Source: Paenibacillus sp. 37
Lineage (GTDB): Bacteria > Bacillota > Bacilli > Paenibacillales > Paenibacillaceae
Assembly (NCBI RefSeq): GCF_008386395.1
Contig: NZ_CP043761.1
Location: 5,766,001 to 5,830,000, forward strand
DNA: 64,000 nucleotides
Reading direction: 5' to 3'
Shown: positions 28,037-37,329 of the stretch, in pieces
Numbering within the stretch: position 1 is the stretch's first letter
How the letters are laid out: every line of letters begins with the position of its first letter
The notes under the pieces: generated by a model
The model's database searches: none
The model's input: only the letters and a program-made list of their open reading frames with translations
What the model was told of the DNA's origin: nothing
Made by a program: the position numbers and the translations under genes

Positions 28037-28966
28037 CTAGAATAGGCTACTGTCTTTATCTACTTTGCGCACAACATAGTTGGAGATGATAACGAGAACA
28101 AAGCCTACGACGGATTGATACAATCCCGCAGCTGTACTCATGCCAATCTCACCACTCGTTTTCAAACCACGATATACATACGTATCAATAACATTCGTAA
28201 CGGAATAGAGCGTACCTGAGTCCCTTGGCACCTGATAAAAGAGTCCAAAGTCGGCATAGAAAATGCGGCCTACGGCCAGCAAAGTCATAATCGTGATGAT
28301 GGGCGACAGTAACGGAATCGTAATGTTACGAATCTGCTGCCATTTGCTTGCTCCATCAATCATGGCTGCTTCATACAGTGATTTATCAATCCCCAGAATG
28401 GAAGCCAGATAGACAACGCTGCTATAACCGATGGTTTTCCATAACGCTACGAATACCAGAATATACGGCCAATATTTTGCCTCGGAGTACCATTGAATCG
28501 GTTCCACCCCGAACCAGCCAATAATCTGATTCAACATCCCGCGGTCCATGCTCAAGAAGCTGAATGCGAAGTAACCAACGATAACCCAGGATAGAAAATA
28601 CGGCAGAAACATACCGGTTTGATACAGTTTGGCGAGTCGTTTATTCACTAGTTCCGAGAGCAGGATTGCCAATGCTACAGAGAATACCAGTCCCAGGAAG
28701 ATAATCGCGATGTTATAAAAGAGGGTGTTGCGTGTAATGAGCCATGCGTCACTTGTGCTGAACAGGAATTTGAAATTGTCCCAGCCAACCCATTCACTCT
28801 TCATCAGACTTGCCCAGAACCCTTCACGGCTGAAGCGATATTCCTTAAAGGCAGCCACTGTACCCACAAGAGGCAAGTAGGAGAAGAAGAAGAACCAGAT
28901 GGCGCCTGGCAGCACCATGAGCAGCATGACCCGGTTTCTAAGCAGGTTTTTCAAAAATGTAGTCAT
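28037..28966 (-). CDS. CUT1 ABC sugar transporter permease, LplB type
   Basis: A 309-aa permease with six predicted helices and the EAA loop YEAAMIDGASKWQQIRNITIPLLSP near residues 200-225. It forms the channel heterodimer with the LplC-type permease 23 bp downstream. The start follows AAGGAGGAACTCCACA. The operon order of lipoprotein, LplB, LplC and glycosidases is the common arrangement of complex-oligosaccharide uptake loci in Paenibacillus. The imported ligand is inferred from the enzymes next door to be a GH85-released N-glycan. Confidence 0.94.
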   Translation of the reverse strand: MTTFLKNLLRNRVMLLMVLPGAIWFFFFSYLPLVGTVAAFKEYRFSREGFWASLMKSEWVGWDNFKFLFSTSDAWLITRNTLFYNIAIIFLGLVFSVALAILLSELVNKRLAKLYQTGMFLPYFLSWVIVGYFAFSFLSMDRGMLNQIIGWFGVEPIQWYSEAKYWPYILVFVALWKTIGYSSVVYLASILGIDKSLYEAAMIDGASKWQQIRNITIPLLSPIITIMTLLAVGRIFYADFGLFYQVPRDSGTLYSVTNVIDTYVYRGLKTSGEIGMSTAAGLYQSVVGFVLVIISNYVVRKVDKDSSLF

Positions 28967-29043
28967 TGTGGAGTTCCTCCTTCAGGCTTGAATGAAAAAG
29001 GACCGGACGCGATAAGCAGCCGCCCGATCCTTACGATGTACTG

Positions 29044-30516
29044 TTACTTGTTCTCTGCTCTCCAGGCATCCAGCTGGCTTTGGGCTTCAGCCATTACTTT
29101 CTCCAGTCCGGCTTGATTGAACTTCTCAATCACTTGATCCAGATTGGCTGCCGGGTCCAGTGTACCTGTCATCAGTGCTGCCCAGTACTGCTCTTTCACG
29201 TTCTGTACCGCTGTCAGTTCGGACGATACATTGCTTGCATCAAAGTTAAAGCTGAGGATCGGGGAATTGACACCTTCAGCGTTAAACTTCTTGAACTCAT
29301 CCCATTTGTTATCCGGGTCATTGCTGTTCAGATAGAGCAGCATGTTGTTCCCAAGGGAGTATGAAGGCATATCGTAGTTTTTCGATTCAGGCAGATTTTC
29401 CATATGTGTGTCATCCACTTTTTTGTAGTGTGTGCCCTCAATGCCGGAGTCCACCATATTACGCAGCACAGGATCTGTATTCAGCAGGTTCAGGAATTCC
29501 ATTGCTTTCTCCGGATATTCCGAGTTGGCCGAGATGGCCATGATGGAACCTTGTACAGATGTATTCGTTATAATTGCTTCACTTGCAGGTGTTGAAACGA
29601 CTTGATAACCGTAACTTGCAGACCATTGATTGTCCGCGAGCGGCTGAGTCTGTGCACGATCCAGGAACCAGTTGCCCGATGTTGTCAGGTCGTTCGTTGA
29701 ACCTGTTGTTGCCGCTTCTGCTGATACATAACCAGCCTTGTAGTATTTGTGCATCGTGGTAAGTGCTTCTTTCATTTCAGGTGTTTCCAGTATGTTTACA
29801 AGCTTATAGTCTGTTGTATCCAGCTTGATTGCCATTGGCAGATTCTGAATGACATAGTCATAAGGCACGTAAGGAACATAGTTTTTATCCATGGCAAATG
29901 GTGTTACACTCGCCTCGTTTTCCTTAATTGTTTTGAGCAGAGGCTCCAGACTGTCTAACGTACGAACGCCAGAGATGTCCAACTTGTATTTATCAACCAG
30001 CATTTGGTTAAAGCGCCATACCTCTTGTTGTGGCAACTCTTTGTTGGCTGGAATTCCGTAATTGTGTCCATCTACCTTCGAACCGCTGAGGAATGCAGGA
30101 TCAATGGTCTTGGTAAGATCCTGACCGTATTCATTAAGCAGGTCATCCAGTTCAAGGAATGCACCTTTTCTGGCATTTTGTACATAATCGAATCCACCGG
30201 AAGAGGTGAACAGAATGTCCATTGGCTCACCGGATGCTACGTTAACCTGCATCTTCTGCGGGTAATCACCCCAGTCAACCATCTTCATCGTTACCGTGGC
30301 ATTAATTTTCTCTTTGGTATACTTGCTCACTTCTTCCATCACTTTGTTGACGTCTTTCTGAGGGGTACCGATGGTATACCAGATCAACTCTACCGCGTCA
30401 TCTCCAGCTCCCCCGGATTCTGAAGCATCTTTGCTTCCTCCACAGGCACTAAGAACAAGTGTAACGGCCATTAACAATGCAAGAACGAGTGAGAAGCGTT
30501 TTCTTTGTTTACTCAT
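29044..30516 (-). CDS. Extracellular sugar-binding lipoprotein, LplA type
   Basis: A 490-aa solute-binding protein of the family that feeds LplBC-type permeases. Residues 1-24 are a lipoprotein signal peptide ending in the lipobox LSAC, so Cys25 would be lipidated and the protein anchored outside the membrane. The rest has the two-lobed bacterial extracellular solute-binding protein type 1 pattern with the DUF3502-like C-terminal part expected of LplA. The start has GGGAGG nine bases upstream. A cre-like site lies about 65 bp upstream of the start, so carbon catabolite control of the importer-glycosidase operon is likely. Confidence 0.93.
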   Translation of the reverse strand: MSKQRKRFSLVLALLMAVTLVLSACGGSKDASESGGAGDDAVELIWYTIGTPQKDVNKVMEEVSKYTKEKINATVTMKMVDWGDYPQKMQVNVASGEPMDILFTSSGGFDYVQNARKGAFLELDDLLNEYGQDLTKTIDPAFLSGSKVDGHNYGIPANKELPQQEVWRFNQMLVDKYKLDISGVRTLDSLEPLLKTIKENEASVTPFAMDKNYVPYVPYDYVIQNLPMAIKLDTTDYKLVNILETPEMKEALTTMHKYYKAGYVSAEAATTGSTNDLTTSGNWFLDRAQTQPLADNQWSASYGYQVVSTPASEAIITNTSVQGSIMAISANSEYPEKAMEFLNLLNTDPVLRNMVDSGIEGTHYKKVDDTHMENLPESKNYDMPSYSLGNNMLLYLNSNDPDNKWDEFKKFNAEGVNSPILSFNFDASNVSSELTAVQNVKEQYWAALMTGTLDPAANLDQVIEKFNQAGLEKVMAEAQSQLDAWRAENK

Positions 30517-30581
30517 TTCTTTGATCCTCCCTTTTCGTGTTCCCTTAGGCTCTACTTACTAACTGCTTTAACCTTATCGAA

Positions 30582-30595
30582 TGAAAGCATTTACA
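30582..30595 (-). promoter_or_regulatory. cre-like site upstream of the importer operon
   Basis: TGAAAGCATTTACA matches the CcpA consensus TGWAANCGNTNWCA at all fixed positions except one (CA for the central CG). It lies 66-79 bp upstream of the lipoprotein start codon. Confidence 0.5.
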
Positions 30596-30691
30596 AAAAG
30601 AAGATAAACTTAAGTTTTCGAGGTACAAATTAAAGAGAAATCGTCCTTGGGCATCTATTTTGTACCTGTTTAAATAAATCGCTTACATGAA

Positions 30692-30757
30692 AGAGACATG
30701 CCGGGTAACGTATGCCATGATTTTCATCCATGCCATTCCTGTTCCCGATATGTCTCT
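30692..30757 (-). terminator. Long hairpin behind the response regulator
   Basis: AGAGACAT...CGGG and CCCG...ATGTCTCT can pair across a 40-base interior. It lies about 40 bp beyond the response-regulator stop and about 175 bp before the lipoprotein start. It has no long T-run, so it may be a processing or attenuation structure rather than a strong terminator. Confidence 0.4.
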
Positions 30758-30797
30758 TGGCTCTCTGTCCGCATGGTTGGATCTACTCGTCACCGAA

Positions 30798-32312
30798 TTA
30801 ACCAAACACCTTGTAATCAGTCGGTGAAATCCCCACATATTTACGGAACTGTTTATAGAAATATCCCGTCTCCCAATACCCCACATTTCGTGCGATCTCA
30901 TGTACCTTCAGATTGGAATTGCGCAGTTGCTCCTTCGCACGTTCAATCCGGTATTTGTTGATATATTCGGCAAACGTCTCTCCGGTCTCCTTATGGAACA
31001 ATTGTCCCAAATACACCGGATGCAGATGATAGTGGGCACCCAGCAGTTTCAGAGAAAGCTCTTCTGCGTAGTGTTTGTCGATATGCTGAAGCACCTGGTT
31101 TACAATCGGATTTTTCAGATCCTGCAATAGGGACTGGATCGTCTGCGACCCAACTTGCTGAAGCGCCCGCACGAGTTCATCAAAAGTGCCACTGTCCAGG
31201 ACAAGTTGAAGCCCTTGTTGGTATATCGCAGACTCATCCGAGTGTTTGATGCTCTCCAGTTCCATCTTGAAGCGAATCACCACTTCCAGTGCGGTATTCT
31301 GTAACTCCCCAGGTGTAAGCCCATCGCGATGCTGTTCAAAATCCATACGAATCCGGTCGGCAAGTTGTTCTGTATTGCGGGACAGAATGAGTTTGGCATA
31401 CTCCCTCCATTCAATGAAAAAGGTCGCGTTTGAATTTCCGCACCTTTCCAGCATGGCATGGTCGATGACTTTAAGGTCAGGATAAATCATCACATACTGG
31501 AGTGCTTTTTTGGCCTCCGAATAACTGGTCGGCGCATGGTACAGTCCCTTCATCAATCTGCCTGCTCCAATGCGTGCCCCCGGATGGGTTACGGTTATCT
31601 CATCAGATAATGCCTGCAAGCCATCCATCAACTTCTGTTCCTCGTCACTCGTACCCTGAATATTGGCAATAATGACGATGTCTCCATCGATATCATGAAA
31701 TACGTTCAGATGTCGTCTGTCTCTGAGCATCTCTTCTACGCGTTCAAACATGCCGGATACTTGCCCTTTGTCACGCAGAATGGCCACAGCAACGTCTGGT
31801 GCATCCAACGAAAGGTCCATAAACTGGGCACGTTCTTCAAATTCGGTAGCTGCAATCTGTCCTGTAAGCCATCGATGAAGAATGTTATCTTTCAGAATCT
31901 GAATGCCATAAGCATCATCGGCTTGAGGTGATACCGTATGATCCAGCTTGGACGCGGTGTTGCTCAGCGTAGATTCCAATTCCTCCACATTAATCGGTTT
32001 AAGCAGATAATTTTCGATCCCCAGCTGCATGCCTTCCTTCAGATATTCGAACTCATTGAAACCACTGAGGATAATGACCTTAAGCTCAGGTTGTACTCGC
32101 CTTGCTTCCCGAATCAGATCGAGACCATTCATGAGTGGCATGGATATATCCGTAATCAGGATGTCCACAGGCTGAGAAGAGAGCGCTTGTAACGCTGCTT
32201 GCCCATTGCCCGCATGACTCACAATTTCCATTCCAAACGAAGACCAGTCCACAATATCGTATAACCCTTCAATGATGAATGGCTCATCGTCCACAATAAA
32301 CACCTTGTACAT
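30798..32312 (-). CDS. YesN-type response regulator with AraC DNA-binding domain
   Basis: A 504-aa response regulator. The receiver domain spans residues 1-120 with acidic pocket DDE (8-10), phospho-acceptor D55 in LITDISMPL and the Lys in YLLKPINVEE. A central region of about 250 residues follows. The C-terminal AraC-type pair of helix-turn-helix motifs covers about 400-500 (FAEYINKYRIERAKEQLRN and GYFYKQFRKYVGISPTDYK). It is the output partner of the kinase directly upstream. The kinase stop and this ATG are separated by one base; an in-frame GTG at 32321 is an alternative start overlapping the kinase. It probably activates the importer operon and the divergent GH85 gene in response to extracellular glycan. 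Confidence 0.93.
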   Translation of the reverse strand: MYKVFIVDDEPFIIEGLYDIVDWSSFGMEIVSHAGNGQAALQALSSQPVDILITDISMPLMNGLDLIREARRVQPELKVIILSGFNEFEYLKEGMQLGIENYLLKPINVEELESTLSNTASKLDHTVSPQADDAYGIQILKDNILHRWLTGQIAATEFEERAQFMDLSLDAPDVAVAILRDKGQVSGMFERVEEMLRDRRHLNVFHDIDGDIVIIANIQGTSDEEQKLMDGLQALSDEITVTHPGARIGAGRLMKGLYHAPTSYSEAKKALQYVMIYPDLKVIDHAMLERCGNSNATFFIEWREYAKLILSRNTEQLADRIRMDFEQHRDGLTPGELQNTALEVVIRFKMELESIKHSDESAIYQQGLQLVLDSGTFDELVRALQQVGSQTIQSLLQDLKNPIVNQVLQHIDKHYAEELSLKLLGAHYHLHPVYLGQLFHKETGETFAEYINKYRIERAKEQLRNSNLKVHEIARNVGYWETGYFYKQFRKYVGISPTDYKVFG

Positions 32313-32313
32313 A

Positions 32314-34143
32314 TTACACACCTGTCCCTTCTGTATGTGGATAACGCACCCTGATCCGTGTTCCTTCTCCGAGGGTGCTATCTATGGTGATACCGAACTC
32401 TGGCCCATACAGGAAGCGCAATCGACTATGGACACTGCGCAGCCCAAACATCTGACCAGATTCTTCAGGACGTTCCAGTTCTTCAAGGATTTCCGTCAGG
32501 CGTGCCGGTTCAATGCCTTTGCCATTATCTTTAACTTCCACTTGCACCACATCATCTGTCTCTTCTACAACAATCGATAATCGGTTATCCGAACGTTCTG
32601 TCTGAATGCCGTGTACGACATAATTCTCAATGATGGGTTGCAGCGAAAGTTTGACCACAGGATGTTGATAATATGCAGCATCGATCTGGATCGTATATAT
32701 GAAAATATCCTTATAGCGGATTCGGAATAACTCCAGATACAAGCGACAAGCTTCCATCTCGTCCTTCAACGTATAATTTTTCTTCTGCTGTACCAGGCTC
32801 TTGAACAATACGGATAGACTATAGATCATCTCGCCAACATCTCTCGCCCCTTGGGATATCGCCCTCATCCGAATCACTTCAAGCGTATTGTAGAGAAAAT
32901 GAGGGTTGATGCGCGCCTGTAATGCGACCAGCTCGGTCTCCTTCTGTTTGATCTCGGCTTTGTAGACTCGTTCAATATAGAGATTTAGCTCGTCCAACAT
33001 ATCGTTGAAGCTATGTGAGATCTGCCCCAGTTCATCATCACGCGGATCGTCGATGCGAGCCGTGAAGTTGCCGTATTTCACTTTTTGGGTGAAGCGAATA
33101 ATTCGACGGGTTCGTTTGGCAAAGTTAATAATGAAAAATGCCGGAACCAGCACGGCAAATAAAATACAGACGATACTGATCGAGATGATGGTATTGCGAA
33201 TGCCCGCATAGGTTTCAGCCATCTCTTCTACCGGAACGGTACCCATGACCACATAACCCTGATCCGCGGAGACAAACTTGTTCACATACATGTTCTGCTC
33301 CTTTTTCATCGAATCCATATCCGTCTGATCAAACAGGGAATCGGCCACATTCACGTAAGGGTACTTTTTCCCGTAATACTGATTGTTGGAGTCGAACAAG
33401 ACTGTTCCTTTGGCCGATAACACCACGATTTCTCCCTTGAGATTACTCTCGTAGTTGTCCAGCGCGTTACCGATTCCTTCTGAGTCAAAGAAGACAAGAA
33501 ATTGGCCCAGATTCCGTAGAGTCTGTGTATTGTTAATCGGTACGCGGATGGAGTAGAGCGCAGGGTCCCATTGATTAATCTCTTTGCGTATCCAGTAGTT
33601 AGGTGCACTGATATTGGGCGTTTCCATCGCCATCACGTCCGGAATATAGGAATGAGCTACATTGGCGTCCAGCTTGCGGAACTGCTTGTGTTGATTAAAG
33701 GTAGACAGATCCTGCTGTTCGGCGCTATACAACATGAGTTGGTTAATCTGCGAATTGCGATCCATAATGTTCTGAAAATGTTTCAACACATCGGCCGAAT
33801 AGTCATCCTGATTGGCGTAATATCCATTTGTCATATGCTGAACATATTCAGCGTACGAATGATTCATCAGGTAAGTAATGTTGGCGGACAGCGCCTCATT
33901 CTGATGCATATCCCTCACCATGTTTTGCACCGATTCATACTGCTGATGAATGTACCGATCCACATGTTCCATCGCCGCTTTCTGGATCGCCAGTTCCCGG
34001 CGAATCGTGGAGTCGGACACCGACAGGAAGATGATATAAGACAATGTAATGATCGTGACAATCGATATCATCGAGAAGATCAGGAGCATTTTCATAAACA
34101 TATTATTTTTGAAGAAATTATTGTAAACGCTAACAATTTTCAA
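32314..34143 (-). CDS. YesM-type sensor histidine kinase
   Basis: A 609-aa membrane sensor. Transmembrane helices are at about residues 17-40 and 295-315, flanking an extracytoplasmic dCache-like sensing domain. A HAMP domain covers about 318-370. The His_kinase domain has the phospho-acceptor near residue 415 in INPHFLYNTLEVIRM. A HATPase_c domain follows with LQPIIENYVVHG and VEVKDNGKGIEP. The start is a TTG at 34141-34143 with GGAGGG ten bases upstream. An out-of-frame ATG within that spacer opens only a six-codon frame. A perfect cre site overlaps codons 3-7. Such kinases sense oligosaccharides directly or through a lipoprotein; the ligand here is inferred to be an N-glycan fragment. Confidence 0.93.
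   Translation of the reverse strand: MKIVSVYNNFFKNNMFMKMLLIFSMISIVTIITLSYIIFLSVSDSTIRRELAIQKAAMEHVDRYIHQQYESVQNMVRDMHQNEALSANITYLMNHSYAEYVQHMTNGYYANQDDYSADVLKHFQNIMDRNSQINQLMLYSAEQQDLSTFNQHKQFRKLDANVAHSYIPDVMAMETPNISAPNYWIRKEINQWDPALYSIRVPINNTQTLRNLGQFLVFFDSEGIGNALDNYESNLKGEIVVLSAKGTVLFDSNNQYYGKKYPYVNVADSLFDQTDMDSMKKEQNMYVNKFVSADQGYVVMGTVPVEEMAETYAGIRNTIISISIVCILFAVLVPAFFIINFAKRTRRIIRFTQKVKYGNFTARIDDPRDDELGQISHSFNDMLDELNLYIERVYKAEIKQKETELVALQARINPHFLYNTLEVIRMRAISQGARDVGEMIYSLSVLFKSLVQQKKNYTLKDEMEACRLYLELFRIRYKDIFIYTIQIDAAYYQHPVVKLSLQPIIENYVVHGIQTERSDNRLSIVVEETDDVVQVEVKDNGKGIEPARLTEILEELERPEESGQMFGLRSVHSRLRFLYGPEFGITIDSTLGEGTRIRVRYPHTEGTGV
34122..34135 (-). promoter_or_regulatory. Perfect cre site inside the 5' end of the kinase gene
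   Basis: TGTTAGCGTTTACA on the minus strand satisfies every position of TGWAANCGNTNWCA when read from the plus strand (TGTAAACGCTAACA). It covers codons 3-7 of the kinase gene, a position where bound CcpA would act as a roadblock to transcription. Confidence 0.7.
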
Positions 34144-34265
34144 ATCGCATGTTCCCTCCGATGCTGTTTTCCTAACTTGAATTATATCATTAGGCTTCTG
34201 ACATTAACTTGTCACCTGCAACTTTTCTTTAGTTTATATCTGTGTTTCTTTAATTTCACCCTATT

Positions 34266-34279
34266 TAAAAACGCTTTCA
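34266..34279 (+). promoter_or_regulatory. cre-like site upstream of the GH85 gene
   Basis: TAAAAACGCTTTCA differs from the CcpA consensus TGWAANCGNTNWCA only at the second base. It lies 77-90 bp before the GH85 start codon, in or near its promoter region. Confidence 0.55.
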
Positions 34280-34355
34280 TCCACTATCGTTAACCATAAG
34301 TTTAGCTTTGTGTAAAAGAATATCTTACATTCATTCCACTTCAAGGAGGAACAGC

Positions 34356-37184
34356 ATGACACGCAAACTCAAACCAAAAGGCATCATTCCCAAGGTCACT
34401 GCCATGGTCCTGACTACGGCTCTGCTTGGACAAGTTGTTGCATCATCCGTTTATGCCGGAGACACGCTCCCTTACACCGGTGAAAGTGCCAAAGGGGTGA
34501 ATCAGCCCTATCAACATGGATACACCTCGGCCCAGATTCTGAACTGGACACCGGAAAGTGATATCCATGGCGATTTACTTCGTGCCCATGTTCCCTTGCA
34601 GCCCCGTAATGAAGCGTTCGCTGCCACACAGGCTTATCCTGAGCTTAGTCCGGATACCCAGCTATTCACGATGAGCGGCGATTACGGCAATGCATTCTTT
34701 GATAGCACACCTTATACCAATGAATTCAGCCAGTATCTGTTTAATTATTGGCAATATACAGACTACTACAGTTATTGGCACGGCATGGCCTCTGCGGGAG
34801 TACCTGAGGAGCTGTACGATCCGAGTAAAGAATGGACGGAGAAATACTTCGAGTTTGGCATTTTGAACATTCCGAATCCGGCCTATACCAACGCAGCCCA
34901 CAAAAATGGCGTCAAATCCATTGCCAACATTTTTTTCTCAGACAATGACCGTGGACCACAGACGTACAAACAAATGCTGATCCAGGATGAAAACGGTAAT
35001 TTCCCTGTGGCCGAGAAACTGGCCGAGATGGCGGAATACTACAACTACGATGGATATTTCTTCAATCAGGAAGAGGTTGCCCGGGGTGTAGCCCCTGAGG
35101 ATATCGCTTCCTATAAGAAATTCATGAAGTATCTAAGAGATAAGGGACTGTACGTTCAATGGTATGACTCCACCATCAATACAACAGGCAAGATTCAATA
35201 TCAGAACCAATTCAATGGGCTCAACAGCCCCTTTGTACAAGATTCCGTTCTCGGCAGAGTCTCCGATTCCATCTTCCTGAATTATGTATGGAACCACAAG
35301 ATGCTCCGCGATTCCCGTGATCATGCCCTTAGCCTGGGACTGGATCCACTGGAAACCGTATTTGCTGGTGTCGAAGGTGGACATGACAAATTCGGCCGCT
35401 GGAAGCAATCCTATGACCTGCGCCATAACCTGGATGAGAACGGTCAACCGATGAACAGCATCGCGACACTGGGTGCCGACTTCACCCACAACGCCCTGGA
35501 TGAAGAGATGGGCGATGGCAGTACCAATCACCGAGCTGAGGATAAGTACCAGTGGATGACCTTTGTACGTGATCGTGCCTGGTGGTCTGGTCCAAATCAA
35601 GACCCGACAGATGCACGTCGTAATGCGTCTGCCGATCTGTCGGATGTGTATGCTTCCGGTGCGAATTGGGATGGGATTGCCGCTTATCTGACCGAACGCT
35701 CCGTTATCAACGGCTCTAATTTTGCGACCAGCTTCAATACAGGTCACGGTCTGAAATATTATGAAGATGGCGCTGTCTCGAACGACAAGGAATGGTCCAA
35801 TATCAACATTCAGGATATCCCTGTCACTTGGCAATGGTGGATGGATAGTGAAGGTGAAGGTGACAAGCTCAGTGTTGATTTTGACTACGGTCCATCTTAT
35901 GAGAAAGGCGCAAGGTACAACTATAATTCCATCGGTGCGTTTAATGGCGGCAGCTCTCTCGTGGTGAACGGTACATTGAACACGGACAACTTCCTTCGCC
36001 TGTACAAGACCGACCTGTCCGTCAACGTACAATCCAAACTGGAGCTGACGTATAACAAACCGTCCACTAGCGATGCTTCTTCCCTGTATGTTGGGTTAAT
36101 CTTCGAAGACGATCCATCCAACGTGGTCAATGTGGAAGTGCCTCAGTCAGGCCAGCATACTACAGGTTGGAAGACAACTTCGCTGGATTTGAGCGCCTAT
36201 CAAGGCAAAACCATTGCCGCTATGGGATTGTCCTTTGACCCGAATGGCAAAGCGATTGAGAATTACCAGATGAATATTGGCGAGATCCGCATTTCCGACG
36301 GTTCAGCGGCTGTACCGGATGCACCTACCGGATTCCATATTGCCAAAGCACTGACCAACACCGACGAACTGGTTGTTGCATGGAACATGAAGGACTATTC
36401 AGAGGTCAAACAATACAATTTATATGAAAATGGCGCCTATGTTGGCGGCGTGTATGATTCTACTTTTTATATCAAATCGTTAAAACAGCCTTCTGGTGAA
36501 CTGTCCATTCGTGCTGTTGGTGCAGATGGTACCGAGAGTGAAGCAGCGGTCCTGCCTTATGATCTGAATGCAGCCGTTCAGAATATCGATGTGAAATTCA
36601 AAAAGAATGGCGATGCTATTGTAAGCTGGAAAAACCCGAAAAAAGTAAACGATTCGGGCAAAGACAAAGATAAGCATACGGATAAGGACAAGGATAAAGA
36701 TAAAGACAAAGGTAAAGGTAATGAGTCTATTCAACTCACACTACAAACCGAATACACGAAAGAACCTTTCACTAAGTCAATTCAAGTCAAAAAAGGAAAA
36801 CAGTCTGCCGTTCTGACCGGACTTCCGACCAATGGTGAGCATTACGTGCTGAACATTGCTATTGGCGGGCAGAACCCGGTAACCCATACCGGACAGCTAG
36901 CAGATCTTCAGATTACACCATACGCCAAGGAAAAGATCACGGTAAAAGATGGAAAGTATACATTAGCCCTCCCGGATCTGGAGGATTGGTACAAGATCTA
37001 TGTATATGAAAATGGGGTGGCACGCGAGTTCGGAGTCACTTACGTTTCGCAGAAATTCCCGTATATCATTCGGGGAAGAACAAAGCTAAGTGAACTGACC
37101 TTCACACCAGCGTCCAGCAACAGTTCTTTAAAGCTGGTCATTGAGGATTATGCGGGCAATCAAGCCACGACAATTTTGAGATAA
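34356..37184 (+). CDS. Secreted GH85 endo-beta-N-acetylglucosaminidase
   Basis: This extracellular enzyme cleaves the chitobiose core of N-glycans, leaving one GlcNAc on the protein and freeing the oligosaccharide. The 942-aa protein has a signal peptide (about residues 1-34, ending SSVYAG). The GH85 barrel has the catalytic pair N237 and E239 in YDGYFFNQEEV, with Asn stabilising the oxazolinium and Glu acting as acid/base. A carbohydrate-binding-like beta-sandwich (about 500-650) and Ig-like domains follow, interrupted near 770-795 by a Lys/Asp repeat. There is no LPXTG or SLH anchor, so it is probably released. The ATG of MTRKLKPKG follows AAGGAGG by six bases. It is divergent from the kinase gene and ends at a strong terminator. 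Confidence 0.94.
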   Translation: MTRKLKPKGIIPKVTAMVLTTALLGQVVASSVYAGDTLPYTGESAKGVNQPYQHGYTSAQILNWTPESDIHGDLLRAHVPLQPRNEAFAATQAYPELSPDTQLFTMSGDYGNAFFDSTPYTNEFSQYLFNYWQYTDYYSYWHGMASAGVPEELYDPSKEWTEKYFEFGILNIPNPAYTNAAHKNGVKSIANIFFSDNDRGPQTYKQMLIQDENGNFPVAEKLAEMAEYYNYDGYFFNQEEVARGVAPEDIASYKKFMKYLRDKGLYVQWYDSTINTTGKIQYQNQFNGLNSPFVQDSVLGRVSDSIFLNYVWNHKMLRDSRDHALSLGLDPLETVFAGVEGGHDKFGRWKQSYDLRHNLDENGQPMNSIATLGADFTHNALDEEMGDGSTNHRAEDKYQWMTFVRDRAWWSGPNQDPTDARRNASADLSDVYASGANWDGIAAYLTERSVINGSNFATSFNTGHGLKYYEDGAVSNDKEWSNINIQDIPVTWQWWMDSEGEGDKLSVDFDYGPSYEKGARYNYNSIGAFNGGSSLVVNGTLNTDNFLRLYKTDLSVNVQSKLELTYNKPSTSDASSLYVGLIFEDDPSNVVNVEVPQSGQHTTGWKTTSLDLSAYQGKTIAAMGLSFDPNGKAIENYQMNIGEIRISDGSAAVPDAPTGFHIAKALTNTDELVVAWNMKDYSEVKQYNLYENGAYVGGVYDSTFYIKSLKQPSGELSIRAVGADGTESEAAVLPYDLNAAVQNIDVKFKKNGDAIVSWKNPKKVNDSGKDKDKHTDKDKDKDKDKGKGNESIQLTLQTEYTKEPFTKSIQVKKGKQSAVLTGLPTNGEHYVLNIAIGGQNPVTHTGQLADLQITPYAKEKITVKDGKYTLALPDLEDWYKIYVYENGVAREFGVTYVSQKFPYIIRGRTKLSELTFTPASSNSSLKLVIEDYAGNQATTILR

Positions 37185-37225
37185 ATATAATTTTCGTGCA
37201 CGCCAGTATGCTGGTTGAAATACGT

Positions 37226-37266
37226 ACAGCCCTTCACTTCCCAAAGGAAGTTGAAGGGCTGTTTGT
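37226..37266 (+). terminator. Intrinsic terminator of the GH85 gene
   Basis: ACAGCCCTTCA-CTTCC pairs with GGAAG-TTGAAGGGCTGT around a CAAA loop and is followed by TTGTT. It stands between the convergent GH85 and acyl-ligase genes. Confidence 0.88.
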
Positions 37267-37329
37267 TCCTATAGGAACGCATCCATCTGCTGAACATTCA
37301 ATGCTTTTTGAACTAACGTATTTCTTTGA

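Noticed and set aside
30683..30901. 72-codon frame at the end of the response regulator
   Set aside because: It overlaps the AraC DNA-binding region and the hairpin behind it, and has no start signal.
35133..36032. 299-codon open frame antisense to the GH85 gene
   Set aside because: It is fully inside a well-supported coding gene, and no ribosome site supports it. It is a shadow of biased codon use on the other strand.
37183..37199. 16-base match AAATATAATTTTCGTG shared with about 41963
   Set aside because: A single AT-rich 16-base match in 64 kb is compatible with chance, and no longer similarity surrounds it.
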